64,000 nucleotides of DNA, from the NCBI GenBank assembly GCA_000149265.1, contig CH002680.1, positions 89,505-153,504 of the forward strand, given 5' to 3'. Position 1 is the first letter of the stretch, and every line of letters begins with the position of its first letter. A model generated the notes under the pieces. It searched no databases. It was not told the origin of the DNA and was given only the letters and a program-made list of their open reading frames with translations. The position numbers and the translations under genes are program-made. Origin of the DNA: Ciona savignyi. Its lineage: Eukaryota > Chordata > Ascidiacea > Phlebobranchia > Cionidae. This document shows positions 11,399-21,639 of this stretch, piece by piece.

Positions 11399-12688
11399 TC
11401 ATCGTCGCTCAACGTCCGGAAAATAAGTGGGTCTTTGCCTTGCGCGTTGAGGTCGCGCGTTCGTGTGTACGGCTTGTGAGGGGGTGTTTTGGGCGTATTG
11501 GTACACATATGCTCCTGCTGGCATATTATTAGAAAAATGTTCGTCGCTTCTTTCCGCTTCGATTTCATCTCTGGTAAAGTCACCATGACTTTTCTTTAAA
11601 CGATTAAAATGAACTGTTTGCGTTTTTCCATGTTTGTCCATAATTTCGTAATTTACTGGAGGTATCGCTTTAACAATTCGAAAAGGGCCGCTAAAACGAA
11701 AATGAAATTTCCTTTTTTCATGTTCTTTCAGGACAGTGTCTCGTAACATTACAAGCTCGCCAACTTGAAACATTGCGTCTTTGGAAGAAGCATTCTGGTC
11801 ATACCGAGTTTTCATAGCCTTTCTCCTGTTTTCGAGTCGTGCTTTAACCACGTTTTGAACCAAGATCATTCGATCTTGCAGCTCTGATATAAATGTAGAG
11901 GATGGGACGAAAGATTGCTTTCCAACAATTAAATCTATCGGCAATCGCAAATCTCTTCCCGTCAATAAAAAATGAGGAGAAACACCGCTTTCTTCATGTT
12001 TGCTAGCATTGTATGTTGCACAAATGGAAGAGATTGCCTCGTCCCACAGAAAATGGTCTTTTTGCACGTAGTTTTGCAGCATTGATATAATGGTACGATT
12101 GTTTCTTTCCACACCACCGTTGCCAGCTGGATGGTAGCTTGATGTCCTGGTTTTCTTACATCCAAGCAACTTGGTTAGCTCTTGAAATATTGCGCTTTCA
12201 AAGTTCCCACCTCGATCAGAATGAATTGTATCTGGAACACCATGGACGGTAAACCAGTTATGATACAAAGTGTGTGCTGTTTCTTTTGCGGTCTGCGATT
12301 TCATTGGCCAAGCTTGCATGTATTTGGAAAATACATCGCAGGCAACCAATATATATCGGTTCCCACTTTGTGCCATAGGAAGTCCTCCAAGAATATCAAT
12401 TTCTATTCTTTGCATTGGCGACACCTCACTTGATGGGACCAAGGGTGCTTTAGGGTTTTTCGGTGGCGGTCTTCGTCGATCACATATCGGGCACTGATCA
12501 CAATACGTCACGACCGTCTGCTTCCACTTCGGCCAATAGAATCGTTCCGCAACTCTACTCGATGTACGTTCGTTTGCCAAATGAGCTCCTCCGTATGCGC
12601 TATCATGGAGGTTTTGCAACACCGTGTTACGCAGTTCCACAGGAACCAACAGTTGCAGTCTAGTGGTGTCCAGCGTGTCTTCCCACTT
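11399..12688 (-). CDS. Integrase region of gypsy pol
   Basis: Open frame for Ty3/gypsy integrase. The HHCC zinc-binding domain is visible (LHDSAYGGAHL, then CDQCPIC). The catalytic core has IDILGG, then HSDRGGNFES, then GGVERNNRT; exactly 35 residues separate the last Asp from the Glu, the D,D(35)E spacing of retroviral-type integrases. Near the C-terminus FSGPFRIVKAIPPVNYEI matches the GPY/F module. No chromodomain is evident. No frameshift or stop interrupts it, and the frame runs open a further 90 bases upstream into the deletion junction. It has no start of its own: it would normally be released from a Pol polyprotein, so with RT broken its expression is doubtful. Confidence 0.9.
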   Translation of the reverse strand, partial: KWEDTLDTTRLQLLVPVELRNTVLQNLHDSAYGGAHLANERTSSRVAERFYWPKWKQTVVTYCDQCPICDRRRPPPKNPKAPLVPSSEVSPMQRIEIDILGGLPMAQSGNRYILVACDVFSKYMQAWPMKSQTAKETAHTLYHNWFTVHGVPDTIHSDRGGNFESAIFQELTKLLGCKKTRTSSYHPAGNGGVERNNRTIISMLQNYVQKDHFLWDEAISSICATYNASKHEESGVSPHFLLTGRDLRLPIDLIVGKQSFVPSSTFISELQDRMILVQNVVKARLENRRKAMKTRYDQNASSKDAMFQVGELVMLRDTVLKEHEKRKFHFRFSGPFRIVKAIPPVNYEIMDKHGKTQTVHFNRLKKSHGDFTRDEIEAERSDEHFSNNMPAGAYVYQYAQNTPSQAVHTNARPQRARQRPTYFPDVERR

Positions 12689-13283
12689 CTTTAACTGATT
12701 TTGGTTCCGGCCATGAGGAAACGCTTTCGATTTTCTCTGGATCGCAAGATACACCTTCGCTTGAAACCAGATGTCCAAGGAACTTGACTTTTTCTTTGAA
12801 AAGCTCGCATTTAGACGGTTTAAGTTTCAAGCCACTCTCGATGAGTCGTAACAGAACCTGATCCAGATTATGTAGATGGTCCTCGCCAATGATCCGGATC
12901 GTAGATCAAGAGTCGAAAAGTATGAACATCCTGAGAGTTGATCCAGGCTGTCATCGATTCGTGGGAGAGGGTAGCTGTGTTTCTTCGTGTTATCATTCAG
13001 GGACCGGTAATAACGTCATTTGCTTTCATCTCATTGACTAATTCCTCAACTTTCTTTTTATTATCCTCCGACATACGTCTCGGATATTGACGGATTGGTA
13101 CTGTGTCACCGGTATCAATAGAATGCTGTACAAGGTGGGTGACTCCAGTTTCACGCCCAGATAATGAGAACGCTGCGGAACGTTTCCGCACAACTTCAAT
13201 CAAGGCAGCACGCTCTACCTCATTTAATGGAGCGGAATCAATGTTCAGTTGCTTGAGGAGTTCAGTCACGTTGCCTGAATACT
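12689..13283 (-). pseudogene. Reverse transcriptase remnant with internal deletions
   Basis: Three RT fragments remain. The first (about 13283-13006) is the N-terminal part, including RQYPRRMSEDNKKKVEEL, and soon meets a stop. The second (13000-about 12895, another frame) contains [15 protein letters not shown] and [10 protein letters not shown]. The third (about 12890-12690) contains [11 protein letters not shown] and KFLGHLVSSEGVS. The stretches between them, including the YxDD catalytic motif, are absent. The RNase H domain between the third fragment and integrase is also missing. These look like clean deletions, not decay, because the surviving parts have few substitutions. The element cannot make active RT. 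Confidence 0.85.
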
Positions 13284-13304
13284 CTTCGGTGGCTGCAGAT
13301 CTGT

Positions 13305-14492
13305 CTAACCCAGAAATACTGGTTTCGTGGTAAGTGGTACCGAGCCACCTCCAGATGACAGAGTCATTGATTTGTAGTCCACAACACAGCGACCATCCTG
13401 TAAAAAAATTCTTCCCAGTATGACATCTTCCGTCAAACTGTTTGCTACATATACCTTTGCAACCATTTTTGTTTGCGCAACTTGAATTGTGACATTAAAA
13501 GTCCCAATCATACTTATTTTATTGCCACCAGCACCGACAAATGATTCATATTCGTTGCACGGATGTAGTGGAGATTTTACTTCGCATCGTGTATAAAATT
13601 CGCTTGACATCGCAGTTATTGATGCTCCCGTGTCTACCAGAGCGGATACCGGCGTACCACCTACATTAATGCATGCATACCTGTGGTGTTCATTGAATAC
13701 GGTATTCAATCGGTAGGTTGTAACATTTCCGTCAGAGTGCATGGGTCGCATGTTGTGGTTATTTCTCTGGTTCAAGTTGTAACATGATCTTACAGTTTCA
13801 TTTCGCTGGCCAAATCGTTGTTGAGCAAACTGTTCACCCTGATCAGTTTGATTTCTGGATATTTTTAGGTGCTGAAGATCTTTTTGCAACTCTTTAATCA
13901 TCATTTTTAGTTGATCAATCTCGTCGCTTTTGATTGCAGGTCGCTCGTCTCGCAACGCAGCCACTGTGGGTTGTGGTTGGAGAATACCCTCGGAGGAAAG
14001 CAGGGCCTTGGCGACATCCAAAAACTTTGGGGTTGCCGAGCCAGGATGTTCCCGCAAAATTCTCTCTGCCTGCTGTCTATTTCTAAGGCCGCTTGTAAAT
14101 ACATTAAACATTACCTCGTTTTGTGTTGTAATGTCCGTTTCCTTTGGATAAGCCATTTTTCCCAGGTTTAAAACGGCTGTAATAAAACTTCGGTTAGATT
14201 CACCGATGGCTTGTGCGCGTTGAAACAGTTTCTGCCGAGCATTTCTCGTTCTTGCAGTCGAGCACGTGACAGCGGTTGCACGTTCTTTCAACTGGTCGTA
14301 TGTGCAATTGTACAATGGTGCTTCGGCATCTTCCATTTCGAACTTAGTTTCGTCCGGAAGGCTGGAAAGAAAACCATATCTTCTCGCTGCTTCGGTTGCA
14401 GCAACACTATTACAAAAGCCTTCAAATGATGATAAAAACGAATTAAAATCTTCTCCCACCACATACTTCGGGGCTGGGTAAAAAAAATTCAT
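13305..14492 (-). CDS. Gag-protease polyprotein of the gypsy element
   Basis: An uninterrupted 395-residue frame from ATG 14492 (an upstream in-frame extension lacks ATG). The N-terminal half is a Gag-like helical capsid region. A degenerate zinc knuckle (CYNLNQ) follows: the second Cys expected in CYNCNQ is Leu. The C-terminal part is an aspartic protease with the active site ALVDTGASI and the later DVILGR motif. The stop lies where the next frame (RT, shifted by -1) opens, so Gag-Pol would need frameshifting. The first 58 codons are duplicated at 16941-17114. Confidence 0.9.
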   Translation of the reverse strand: MNFFYPAPKYVVGEDFNSFLSSFEGFCNSVAATEAARRYGFLSSLPDETKFEMEDAEAPLYNCTYDQLKERATAVTCSTARTRNARQKLFQRAQAIGESNRSFITAVLNLGKMAYPKETDITTQNEVMFNVFTSGLRNRQQAERILREHPGSATPKFLDVAKALLSSEGILQPQPTVAALRDERPAIKSDEIDQLKMMIKELQKDLQHLKISRNQTDQGEQFAQQRFGQRNETVRSCYNLNQRNNHNMRPMHSDGNVTTYRLNTVFNEHHRYACINVGGTPVSALVDTGASITAMSSEFYTRCEVKSPLHPCNEYESFVGAGGNKISMIGTFNVTIQVAQTKMVAKVYVANSLTEDVILGRIFLQDGRCVVDYKSMTLSSGGGSVPLTTKPVFLG

Positions 14493-14541
14493 CTTCCAGA
14501 TAAAATACCAATAAAAAATAAAACTTCTCTGCTGCACTACA

Positions 14542-14559
14542 GGTCCTCTGTGGTCTCCA
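14542..14559 (-). other. Primer-binding site
   Basis: On minus, two bases after the 5' LTR, the sequence TGGAGACCACAGAGGACC begins with TGG, as expected for annealing to the CCA end of a tRNA. I cannot name the tRNA without a tRNA set. Confidence 0.7.
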
Positions 14560-14561
14560 GT

Positions 14562-14830
14562 TGTTACACTTTTGGGCAGGGTCTCGATAACCTGTAGTCA
14601 GCAGCTTTCCTCAGTATATATAAAATGCTTGTATTAACGTAAGCAGCATAAAATTACTAGTCAACCAAAACACAATGCAGTGGTCACATATAAAAGCAAT
14701 TAGGCGGTAAACTCTAACGGTTTTTGGCGGGTAGATAACGAACGATAAAAGCGACAGGCCAAAGAGTTGATTATCCTCAAGCAATCAGCGCACGCACCCA
14801 AAAACACGTACTAAGATAAAACATGTAACA
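14562..14830 (-). repeat. 5' LTR of the gypsy element
   Basis: 269 bp, the upstream LTR for the minus-strand element. An identical-looking copy lies in the tandem duplication at 17184-17452. Confidence 0.92.
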
Positions 14831-15848
14831 TTATTCCCTTTATTTTATCTATGGAGAGTGAAAAGGTATTTTGATAAAACTTAACAAAACGTCACGTATA
14901 CTTAAAATCACAATCAAACAAACACAATTAAACCAAATCGAGAACGATATATATACAGGATCATGATATTCTGATTCTGGATGAAATCTGTGCGCCGAGT
15001 TTTTTTCTAAACTTAGAAATGACATCATCATAATTCAAGTTCAAATCACGGTATATGTAAAGGAAAGCAAGACCATTTAAACGAGTTTCGTCCATTATGA
15101 AACGCAAAAAATATTATTTTTTTTCAAAATTCTAAACGACGTTTCACTGGTAGCAGTTGTCCCGGGAAATGTGACAAATATTTGCAATAGGATCGAAATC
15201 CCGGGAAAGGTTTAAAACTTGCTTGCTTCATGTAAGACATTGTCGGCTCGATCTGAAGCATTTTCCTCTGCCGTTTGCCCATACGTTTACCAACGCAAAT
15301 AATTAACCGCCATTGCGCAATTCACTCGGCTCATACCGTGTGGAATGCCGTCTGGAAGTGTTTGTTAAATATCTGTCCTTTCCTGTCAAATGGGCGTATT
15401 ATTGCAAATCAGATTTAACCAGACTTTCTAGTTTCATCCCCTGAACTTTGCGCGGTGCCAATATGACGCATATTTTGCTCTCTTTTTAATTAGAGAAAAC
15501 GCTAAAGACAATCATTTTCGTCAGTAAAATGTTGCCTCCCTATATATTTCCTTCGGATCTTATTGGTATATTTGCGTTCAGAGTAAGGCAAAATAAAGCT
15601 TCCAGAAGGCACCACACATTGTTTAAAAATTCTATGGCATTAAGTTCACCCGCCCCCCTAAATACGCTACTGGGTGTGTGTACCCTGTATTCGCTGTATG
15701 TATAGGGTTGTGTACTGTATTTATGGTATGTCTAGACCGCACGCATTTCATTTGTGGGATGGGCTTCGTAGAATTCCTACAGGCTGCCCTGCATTTGATG
15801 CGCATGCATGGTGTTATGTGCACTGTATTTGTGATGCTTTTATATTTT

Positions 15849-16060
15849 GTGTCCTTGGGTAAGGCACTTAACAGACATTGCCTGAAACCAGCCGATTAAT
15901 AGGTTCTTCTAAATTGAAGGAACGTGTGAATTATACACAACACACTGCAATAGCTCCGGTAAACCAACGGTGGGAGCGAGGTGATCTGACGATTGCTTGT
16001 GTGTTAACTCCCTTGGTTTTCTCATTCACAGGGATAAACATGAATATCCTAACTTTCTAT
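15849..16060 (+). repeat. SINE fragment (Cics-like 3' body), unit 1
   Basis: Matches the body of the full SINEs at 52671 and 59719: TGTCCTTGGGTAAGGCACTT, then CACACTGCAATAGCTCCGG, then GGGATAAACATGAATATCC. The tRNA-like head is not recognisable. Confidence 0.75.
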
Positions 16061-16072
16061 TTCTAAAGTGTC

Positions 16073-16215
16073 TCGTTCACCGTCGGATACCCGTTGCTAT
16101 TGCAGTATGTTGTACATGGTCGAGATGTTCTCTTAGCTTTGGTAGAACCCATCTCAGTCCGGTATGCCTTGCCCAAGGACACAACCAACTATATACAGAC
16201 CGGTTTCGATTTTGC
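16073..16215 (-). repeat. SINE fragment in inverse orientation, unit 1
   Basis: Reverse complement of the same SINE family (GGTAGAACCCAT, then GCCCAAGGACACAACC). With the preceding plus-strand fragment it forms an inverted pair. Repeated in unit 2 at about 18700-18840. Confidence 0.7.
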
Positions 16216-16849
16216 AACCATTCGAGTTCGTTATCATAATTTTGTTATTTTGTTTAAACATGTTTCTTCGATTTGCAGCCAAGAAGTTGAAATCAGGTTG
16301 CATTTTCACAGAAGTTGATAAAATATTGGGTTAGATTGGCGTGCGAATACAAGTTAATGTATTTTTTTAATGTTTAAGGATTGGTGAGGCCACAGTTCCT
16401 TTTAAGGTCCGTCAGTATAACAGCTAGCTACGTTGGCGACTCTATAACTCCATCTGTCAAGCTGCGGCTTTGGAGTCGGTTGGAGTTCGTTGATAGATAA
16501 GGAATTAAGGCATGTGTTAATGTTACGGTTGCTGATGCACAATTGTCGACACTGTTGCGTTTTCTACTTAAATGCACCCATCCATCTCATCCAATTGTGC
16601 CTGTTTTACTCAATACGCCACGACACGAATATAAAACGAGCAGAATATCAACGGAAACTCCCACCTTTAGATATACTATATATTTCAACAAATAAAGTTT
16701 ATATATTATAAGTTTAATAATTATTTAATGTGCAGAAGTACGCTATCGTCTTCTGTAACTTTTTTAGGGTTAACGTGACAGCGTCGTCATGTATGCAGAA
16801 AACAAGTGTTAATCGGTTGTATTTTGACGACATGTTGACTTGTTTCGTC

Positions 16850-16940
16850 GCCAAAATTGAAACCGGTCTGTATATAGTTTGTTGTGTCTTTGGGCAAAGC
16901 ATAACGGACTTCGATGGGTTCTACTAAAACTGAGAGAACC
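16850..16940 (+). repeat. SINE fragment cut by the duplication breakpoint
   Basis: SINE-like sequence (ACCGGTCTGTATATAG ... GGGTTCTACTAAAACTGAG) that stops at the junction with gag. The intact continuation is seen only after unit 2. Confidence 0.65.
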
Positions 16941-17114
16941 TGCTTCGGCATCTTCCATTTCGAACTTAGTTTCGTCCGGAAGGCTGGAAAGAAAACCATA
17001 TCTTCTCGCTGCTTCGGTTGCAGCAACACTATTACAAAAGCCTTCAAATGATGATAAAAACGAATTAAAATCTTCTCCCACCACATACTTCGGGGCTGGG
17101 TAAAAAAAATTCAT
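16941..17114 (-). pseudogene. Truncated gag 5' end in the duplicated unit
   Basis: The first 58 codons of gag are repeated here on minus from ATG 17114. Beyond the duplication junction the frame stays open through SINE-derived sequence to 16809, giving a short chimeric open frame. There is no protease or pol behind it. Confidence 0.8.
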
Positions 17115-17183
17115 CTTCCAGATAAAACACCAATAAAAAATAAAACTTCTCTGCTGCACTACAGGTCCTCTGTGGTCTCCAGT

Positions 17184-17452
17184 TGTTACACTTTTGGGCA
17201 GGGTCTCGATAACCTGTAGTCAGCAGCTTTCCTCAGTATATATAAAATGCTTGTATTAACGTAAGCAGCATAAAATTACTAGTCAACCAAAACACAATGC
17301 AGTGGTCACATATAAAAGCAATTAGGCGGTAAACTCTAACGGTTTTTGGCGGGTAGATAACGAACGATAAAAGCGACAGGCCAAAGAGTTGATTATCCTC
17401 AAGCAATCAGCGCACGCACCCAAAAACACGTACTAAGATAAAACATGTAACA
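17184..17452 (-). repeat. Third LTR copy (duplicated 5' LTR)
   Basis: A 269-bp copy of the element's 5' LTR, created by the tandem duplication and not by a new insertion: the same gag fragment and the same TTAT flank adjoin it. Confidence 0.9.
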
Positions 17453-18471
17453 TTATTCCCTTTATTTTATCTATGGAGAGTGAAAAGGTATTTTGATAAA
17501 ACTTAACAAAACGTCACGTATACTTAAAATCACAATCAAACAAACACAATTAAACCAAATCGAGAACGATATATATACAGGATCATGATATTCTGATTCT
17601 GGATAAAATCTGTGCGCCGAGTTTTTTTCTAAACTTAGAAATGACATCATCATAATTCAAGTTCAAATCACGGTATATGTAAAGGAAAGCAAGACCATTT
17701 AAACGAGTTTCGTCCATTATGAAACGCAAAAAATATTATTTTTTTTCAAAATTCTAAACGACGTTTCACTGGTAGCAGTTGTCCCGGGAAATGTGACAAA
17801 TATTTGCAATAGGATCGAAATCCCGGGAAAGGTTTAAAACTTGCTTGCTTCATGTAAGACATTGTCGGCTCGATCTGAAGCATTTTTCCTCTGCCGTTTG
17901 CCCATACGTTTACCAACGCAAATAATTAACCGCCATTGCGCAGTTCACTCGGCTCATCCATGTGGAATGCCGTCTGGAAGTGTTTGTTAAATATCTGTCC
18001 TTTCCTGTCAAATGGGCGTATTACTGCAAATCAGATTTCACCAGACTTTCTAGTTTAATTCCCCGAACTTTGCGCGGTGCCAATATGACGCATATTTTGC
18101 TCTCTTTTTAATTAGAGAAAACGCTAAAGGCAATCATTTTCGTCAGTAAAATGTTGCCTCCCTATATATTTCCTTCGGATCTTATTGGTATATTTGCGTT
18201 CAGAGTAAGGCAAAATAAAGCTTCCAGAAGGCACCACACATTGTTTAAAAATTCTATGGCATTAAGTTCACCCGCCCCCTAAATACGCTACTGGGTGTGT
18301 GTACCCTGTATTCGCTGTATGTATATAGGGTTGTGTACTGTATTTATGGTATGTCTAGACCGCACGCATTGTATTTGTGGGATGGGCTTCGTAGAATTCC
18401 TACAGGCTGCCCTGCATTTGATGCGCATGCATGGTGTTATGTGCACTGTATTTGTGATGCTTTTATGTTTT

Positions 18472-18690
18472 GTGTCCTTGGGTAAGGCACTTAACAGACA
18501 TTGCCTGAAACCAGCCGATTAATAGGTTCTTCTAAATTGAAGGAACGTGTGAATTATATATAACACACTGCAATAGCTCCGGTAAACCAACGGTGGGAGC
18601 GAGGTAATCTGACGATTGCTTGTGTGTTAACTCCCTTGGTTTTTCAATTCACAGGGATAAACATGAATATCCTAACTTTCTATTTCTAAA
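18472..18690 (+). repeat. SINE fragment, unit 2 copy
   Basis: Duplicate of the fragment at 15849-16060 with several substitutions (for example ATTATATATAAC for ATTATACACAAC). Confidence 0.75.
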
Positions 18691-19469
18691 GTGTCTCGTT
18701 CACCGTCGGATACCCGTTGCTATTGCAGTATGTTGTACATGGTCGAGATGTTCTCTTAGCTTTGGTAGAACCCATCTCAGTCCGGTATGCCTTGCCCAAG
18801 GACACAACCAACTATATACAGACCGGTTTCGATTTTGCAACCATTCGAGTTCGTTATCATAATTTTGTTATTTTGTTTAAACATGTTTCTTCGATTTGCA
18901 GCCAAGAAGTTGAAATCAGGTTGCATTTTCACAGAAGTTGATAAAATATTGGGTTAGATTGGCGTGCGAATACAAGTTAATGTATTTTTTTAATGTTTAA
19001 GGATTGGTGAGGCCACAGTTCCTTTTAAGGTCCGTCAGTATAACAGCTAGCTACGTTGGCGACTCTATAACTCCATCTGTCAAGCTGCGGCTTTGGAGTC
19101 GGTTGGAGTTCGTTGATAGATAAGGAATTAAGGCATGTGTTAATGTTACGGTTGCTGATGCACAATTGTCGACACTGTTACGTTTTCTACTTAAATGCAC
19201 CCATCCATCTCATCCAATTGTGCCTGTTTTACTCAATACGCCACGACACGAATATAAAACGAGCAGAATATCAACGGAAACTCCCACCTTTAGATATACT
19301 ATATATTTCAACAAATAAAGTTTATATATTATAAGTTTAATAATTATTTAATGTGCAGAAGTACGCTATCGTCTTCTGTAACTTTTTTAGGGTTAACGTG
19401 ACAGCGTCGTCATGTATGCAGAAAACAAGTGTTAATCGGTTGTATTTTGACGACATGTTGACTTGTTTC

Positions 19470-19640
19470 GTCGCCAAAATTGAAACCGGTCTGTATATAG
19501 TTTGTTGTGTCTTTGGGCAAAGCATAACGGACTTCGATGGGTTCTACTAAAACTGAGAGAACCTTTTAATCATATACAGCACACTGCAATAGCTCGTGAC
19601 GGTAAACGAGAGATAGTTTGATGATTGCCTGTGAGACCAC
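19470..19640 (+). repeat. SINE fragment continuing past unit 2
   Basis: Same SINE as at 16850, here continuing after the breakpoint with CATATACAGCACACTGCAAT and a diverged tail. It shows the original arrangement before the duplication. Confidence 0.65.
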
Positions 19641-20039
19641 GCATTTGCTTTCAACTACATGTGAAGCACCACTATTTTTTAAAACCTCTACTGAGTGCCC
19701 GCTATATTTTTCTGCATGCAGAAATAATCAGGTTCCCTGGTCACTTTTTACCCTTGGTTTATCTTATTTAAAGTGTATAACGTCTGTTTCTGCAAGGAAA
19801 AACTGATGGGTTCCCGAGTTACCAACTAAAACTTGATATCTATATTTTCTAAATGAAACTGGTTACCTAAACTTCACGTTTTTGTTAATTTAAGATAAAT
19901 TTTCCCTGCCAAACTAAGAATGTCGACAACGAAATAAAATGGTGTTCTTATTGCTTATGTTCTTGGGCGTTGTAGAAATATCCCTGATGTGATTTATCTA
20001 CACTTTGCCACTACAAAGTACATATTAACAAAAATGTAA

Positions 20040-20880
20040 GTGTATTAAGTTATTTCCCACTGTAGATTTATATGAATAAAATTAAAGCAAACGTTCAAGC
20101 GTCATGTTTAAAAAAAATCAAAATTGTTTAGAAAAATACCATTTTGTTTTTTATCGTCCCAGGTGTGTTTCCCTGGATTTATCACACAAAATTTTGGTTT
20201 CTGCTTATCTAGATCCATATTTTCTAACAAATTACAAAGTCTTATTGCGATTCCACTATTCCATTTGGTAGACGTCGAGGTGCCATGCCATGCCTATTTA
20301 TGATGATTTGACAACAAAATGTTATTTTTTAGGGTATTTTTCTAGGTATTTTTTATTTCTTTAAAGTGTTAAATCAGCGGCTAATGCACTTACATTCCAA
20401 GAAATTAGATTCAAATTAAAGAAGCCGTTCAAGCGCTATGCCCGAAAAAGCTATTTTTTTATAAAAAATACCGTTTTGGTTTTTAAAGTACCAGGGGAAT
20501 TTCCAAAGATTTACTACTCAAAATTTTGATATCTGCATTTATAGCCCATGTTGTTAAACAAATGACAAAGTTTTATTACGATTCAATCACCCCTTTTGGT
20601 AGATGTCGGAGCCGCAAACCATGCCTGTCACAATCTTGATTTAGGAACATATCTTCATTATTAAGGTTATTTTCCTAGGTAAATATTTTGTTTCTTGTAA
20701 TTGGTAAAGCAGTGGCTAATACACTTACATTTTACCAAATCTGATCAAAATTGAAGCAGCCGTTCATGCGCTATGCCCAAAAAAACTATTTTTTTTGAAA
20801 AAAATACCGTTTTGGTTTTTCACCTCCGGGGGTATATTATCCAAAATTTTAGTTTCTGCATATCTAGGAATAAAGGGTAC
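20040..20880. repeat. 336-bp tandem repeat array, copy 1
   Basis: About 2.5 diverged units with a period near 335-336 bp. The marker GTTCAAGCG or GTTCATGCGCTATGCCC recurs near 20092, 20427 and 20763. Each unit also has TACCGTTTTGGTTTTT, a short T-run, and CAAAGTTTTATTACGATTC. The same array occurs at 57960-59095. No coding sequence. Confidence 0.8.
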
Positions 20881-20942
20881 ACACACCCCAGACATAAAAA
20901 AAATACAAGCCACCCCTGTCACACATCAGTACGCATCCCCAC

Positions 20943-21405
20943 TGTAGATGGCATATAACCAATTAAGACCTTTATGAACAGCAGGATGTGACGAGTGGTA
21001 TCCTCCAAGAGTCATTGTTTTTAAACAAGTGTTTCAATGGTGGTGATTCCCCAATGTTTGTTCGGTTGAAAGCAGCATGTGCTAGCCTGCGCGCCGGTGT
21101 TCTCGTCTAGCTGTAAAGTTTTGTAATCGTGAAGCAGCGCTTTGTGAAATAAAGGCGTTGATTGTGCATCTGCTATAGCTGTTTTGTTGGGACAAATTTG
21201 CCGATGTACGAAGGGATATTGGCTCAAAATTGTTAAGCAAAATTTTGGAGGGTTTTGAGTTTAGGTTGCAGATCCAAACTTCACTTTTAAATTGTGAAAA
21301 AATCTAGGACTTTGGATGTCAGGATTTTGAGTAATTGCCGTTTTTGTGAGGTCAGTTTGCATTGGAGAGATAGGGAGAATAATCCGTTGAACGCCTTCTG
21401 TAAGA
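20943..21405 (+). repeat. Dispersed repeat, plus-orientation copy
   Basis: About 460 bp beginning GATGGCATATAACCAATTAAG and including GCGCGCCGGTGTTCTCGT. The reverse complement occurs at 32876-33345 with many substitutions; part of it recurs at 32335-32520. Likely a non-coding DNA transposon or similar; terminal repeats are not evident. Confidence 0.75.
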
Positions 21406-21639
21406 ACCACTCAACTTACATACAAAGGATAGATCTCAGGTGTGTTCACAAGATCAAAACAACCCCATTTTATGAAAAAATGCACACATGGGTTAATGCG
21501 AAATGAATCAGTTTTTAATCGGTTTGTAATTCTAAAGCATTCAATGGGATACACGTTGGCTCATTCGGCAATCGCCCTTCGTTTAATCGGTTTTTATTTC
21601 GGTTCACGCTATAGCGCACACTCTTCTTTAGGGCTTTAA

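Larger units (their letters stand above)
10799..14830 (-). mobile_element. Ty3/gypsy LTR retrotransposon (deleted, Cigr-like)
   Basis: A 4032-bp element on minus with 269-bp LTRs (TGTTACA...TGTAACA), a 4-bp target duplication, a primer-binding site, a polypurine tract, gag-protease, RT remnants and integrase after RT, the Ty3/gypsy order. The LTRs differ at one base that I noticed, so the insertion is recent. Large parts of RT (including the YxDD region) and all of RNase H are missing while gag-protease and integrase stay open. It can therefore move only if RT is supplied in trans. Ciona is known to carry a gypsy family called Cigr; relation to it is inferred from structure, not from a comparison. 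Confidence 0.93.
10795..14834. repeat. Target-site duplication TTAT of the LTR element
   Basis: TTAT at 10795-10798 and again at 14831-14834, immediately outside the TG...CA ends of the two LTRs. A 4-bp duplication fits Ty3/gypsy integration. The duplicated LTR at 17184-17452 is also followed by TTAT. Confidence 0.75.
14319..16940. repeat. Tandem duplication, unit 1 (2.6 kb)
   Basis: This stretch (start of gag, PBS, 5' LTR and about 2.1 kb of flanking DNA with SINE fragments) is followed directly by a second copy at 16941-19563. The junction joins the inside of a SINE fragment (GAGAGAACC) to the inside of gag (TGCTTCGG). In unit 2 the SINE sequence continues past the breakpoint, so unit 2 keeps the original right-hand flank. 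Differences are about 1% and are uneven (see findings). Confidence 0.93.
16941..19563. repeat. Tandem duplication, unit 2 (2.6 kb)
   Basis: Second copy of 14319-16940, shifted by 2622-2623 bp with small indels (for example one extra T in a T run near 17886 and an extra TA near 18323). It contains a truncated gag start, one LTR and the same flank. Confidence 0.93.
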
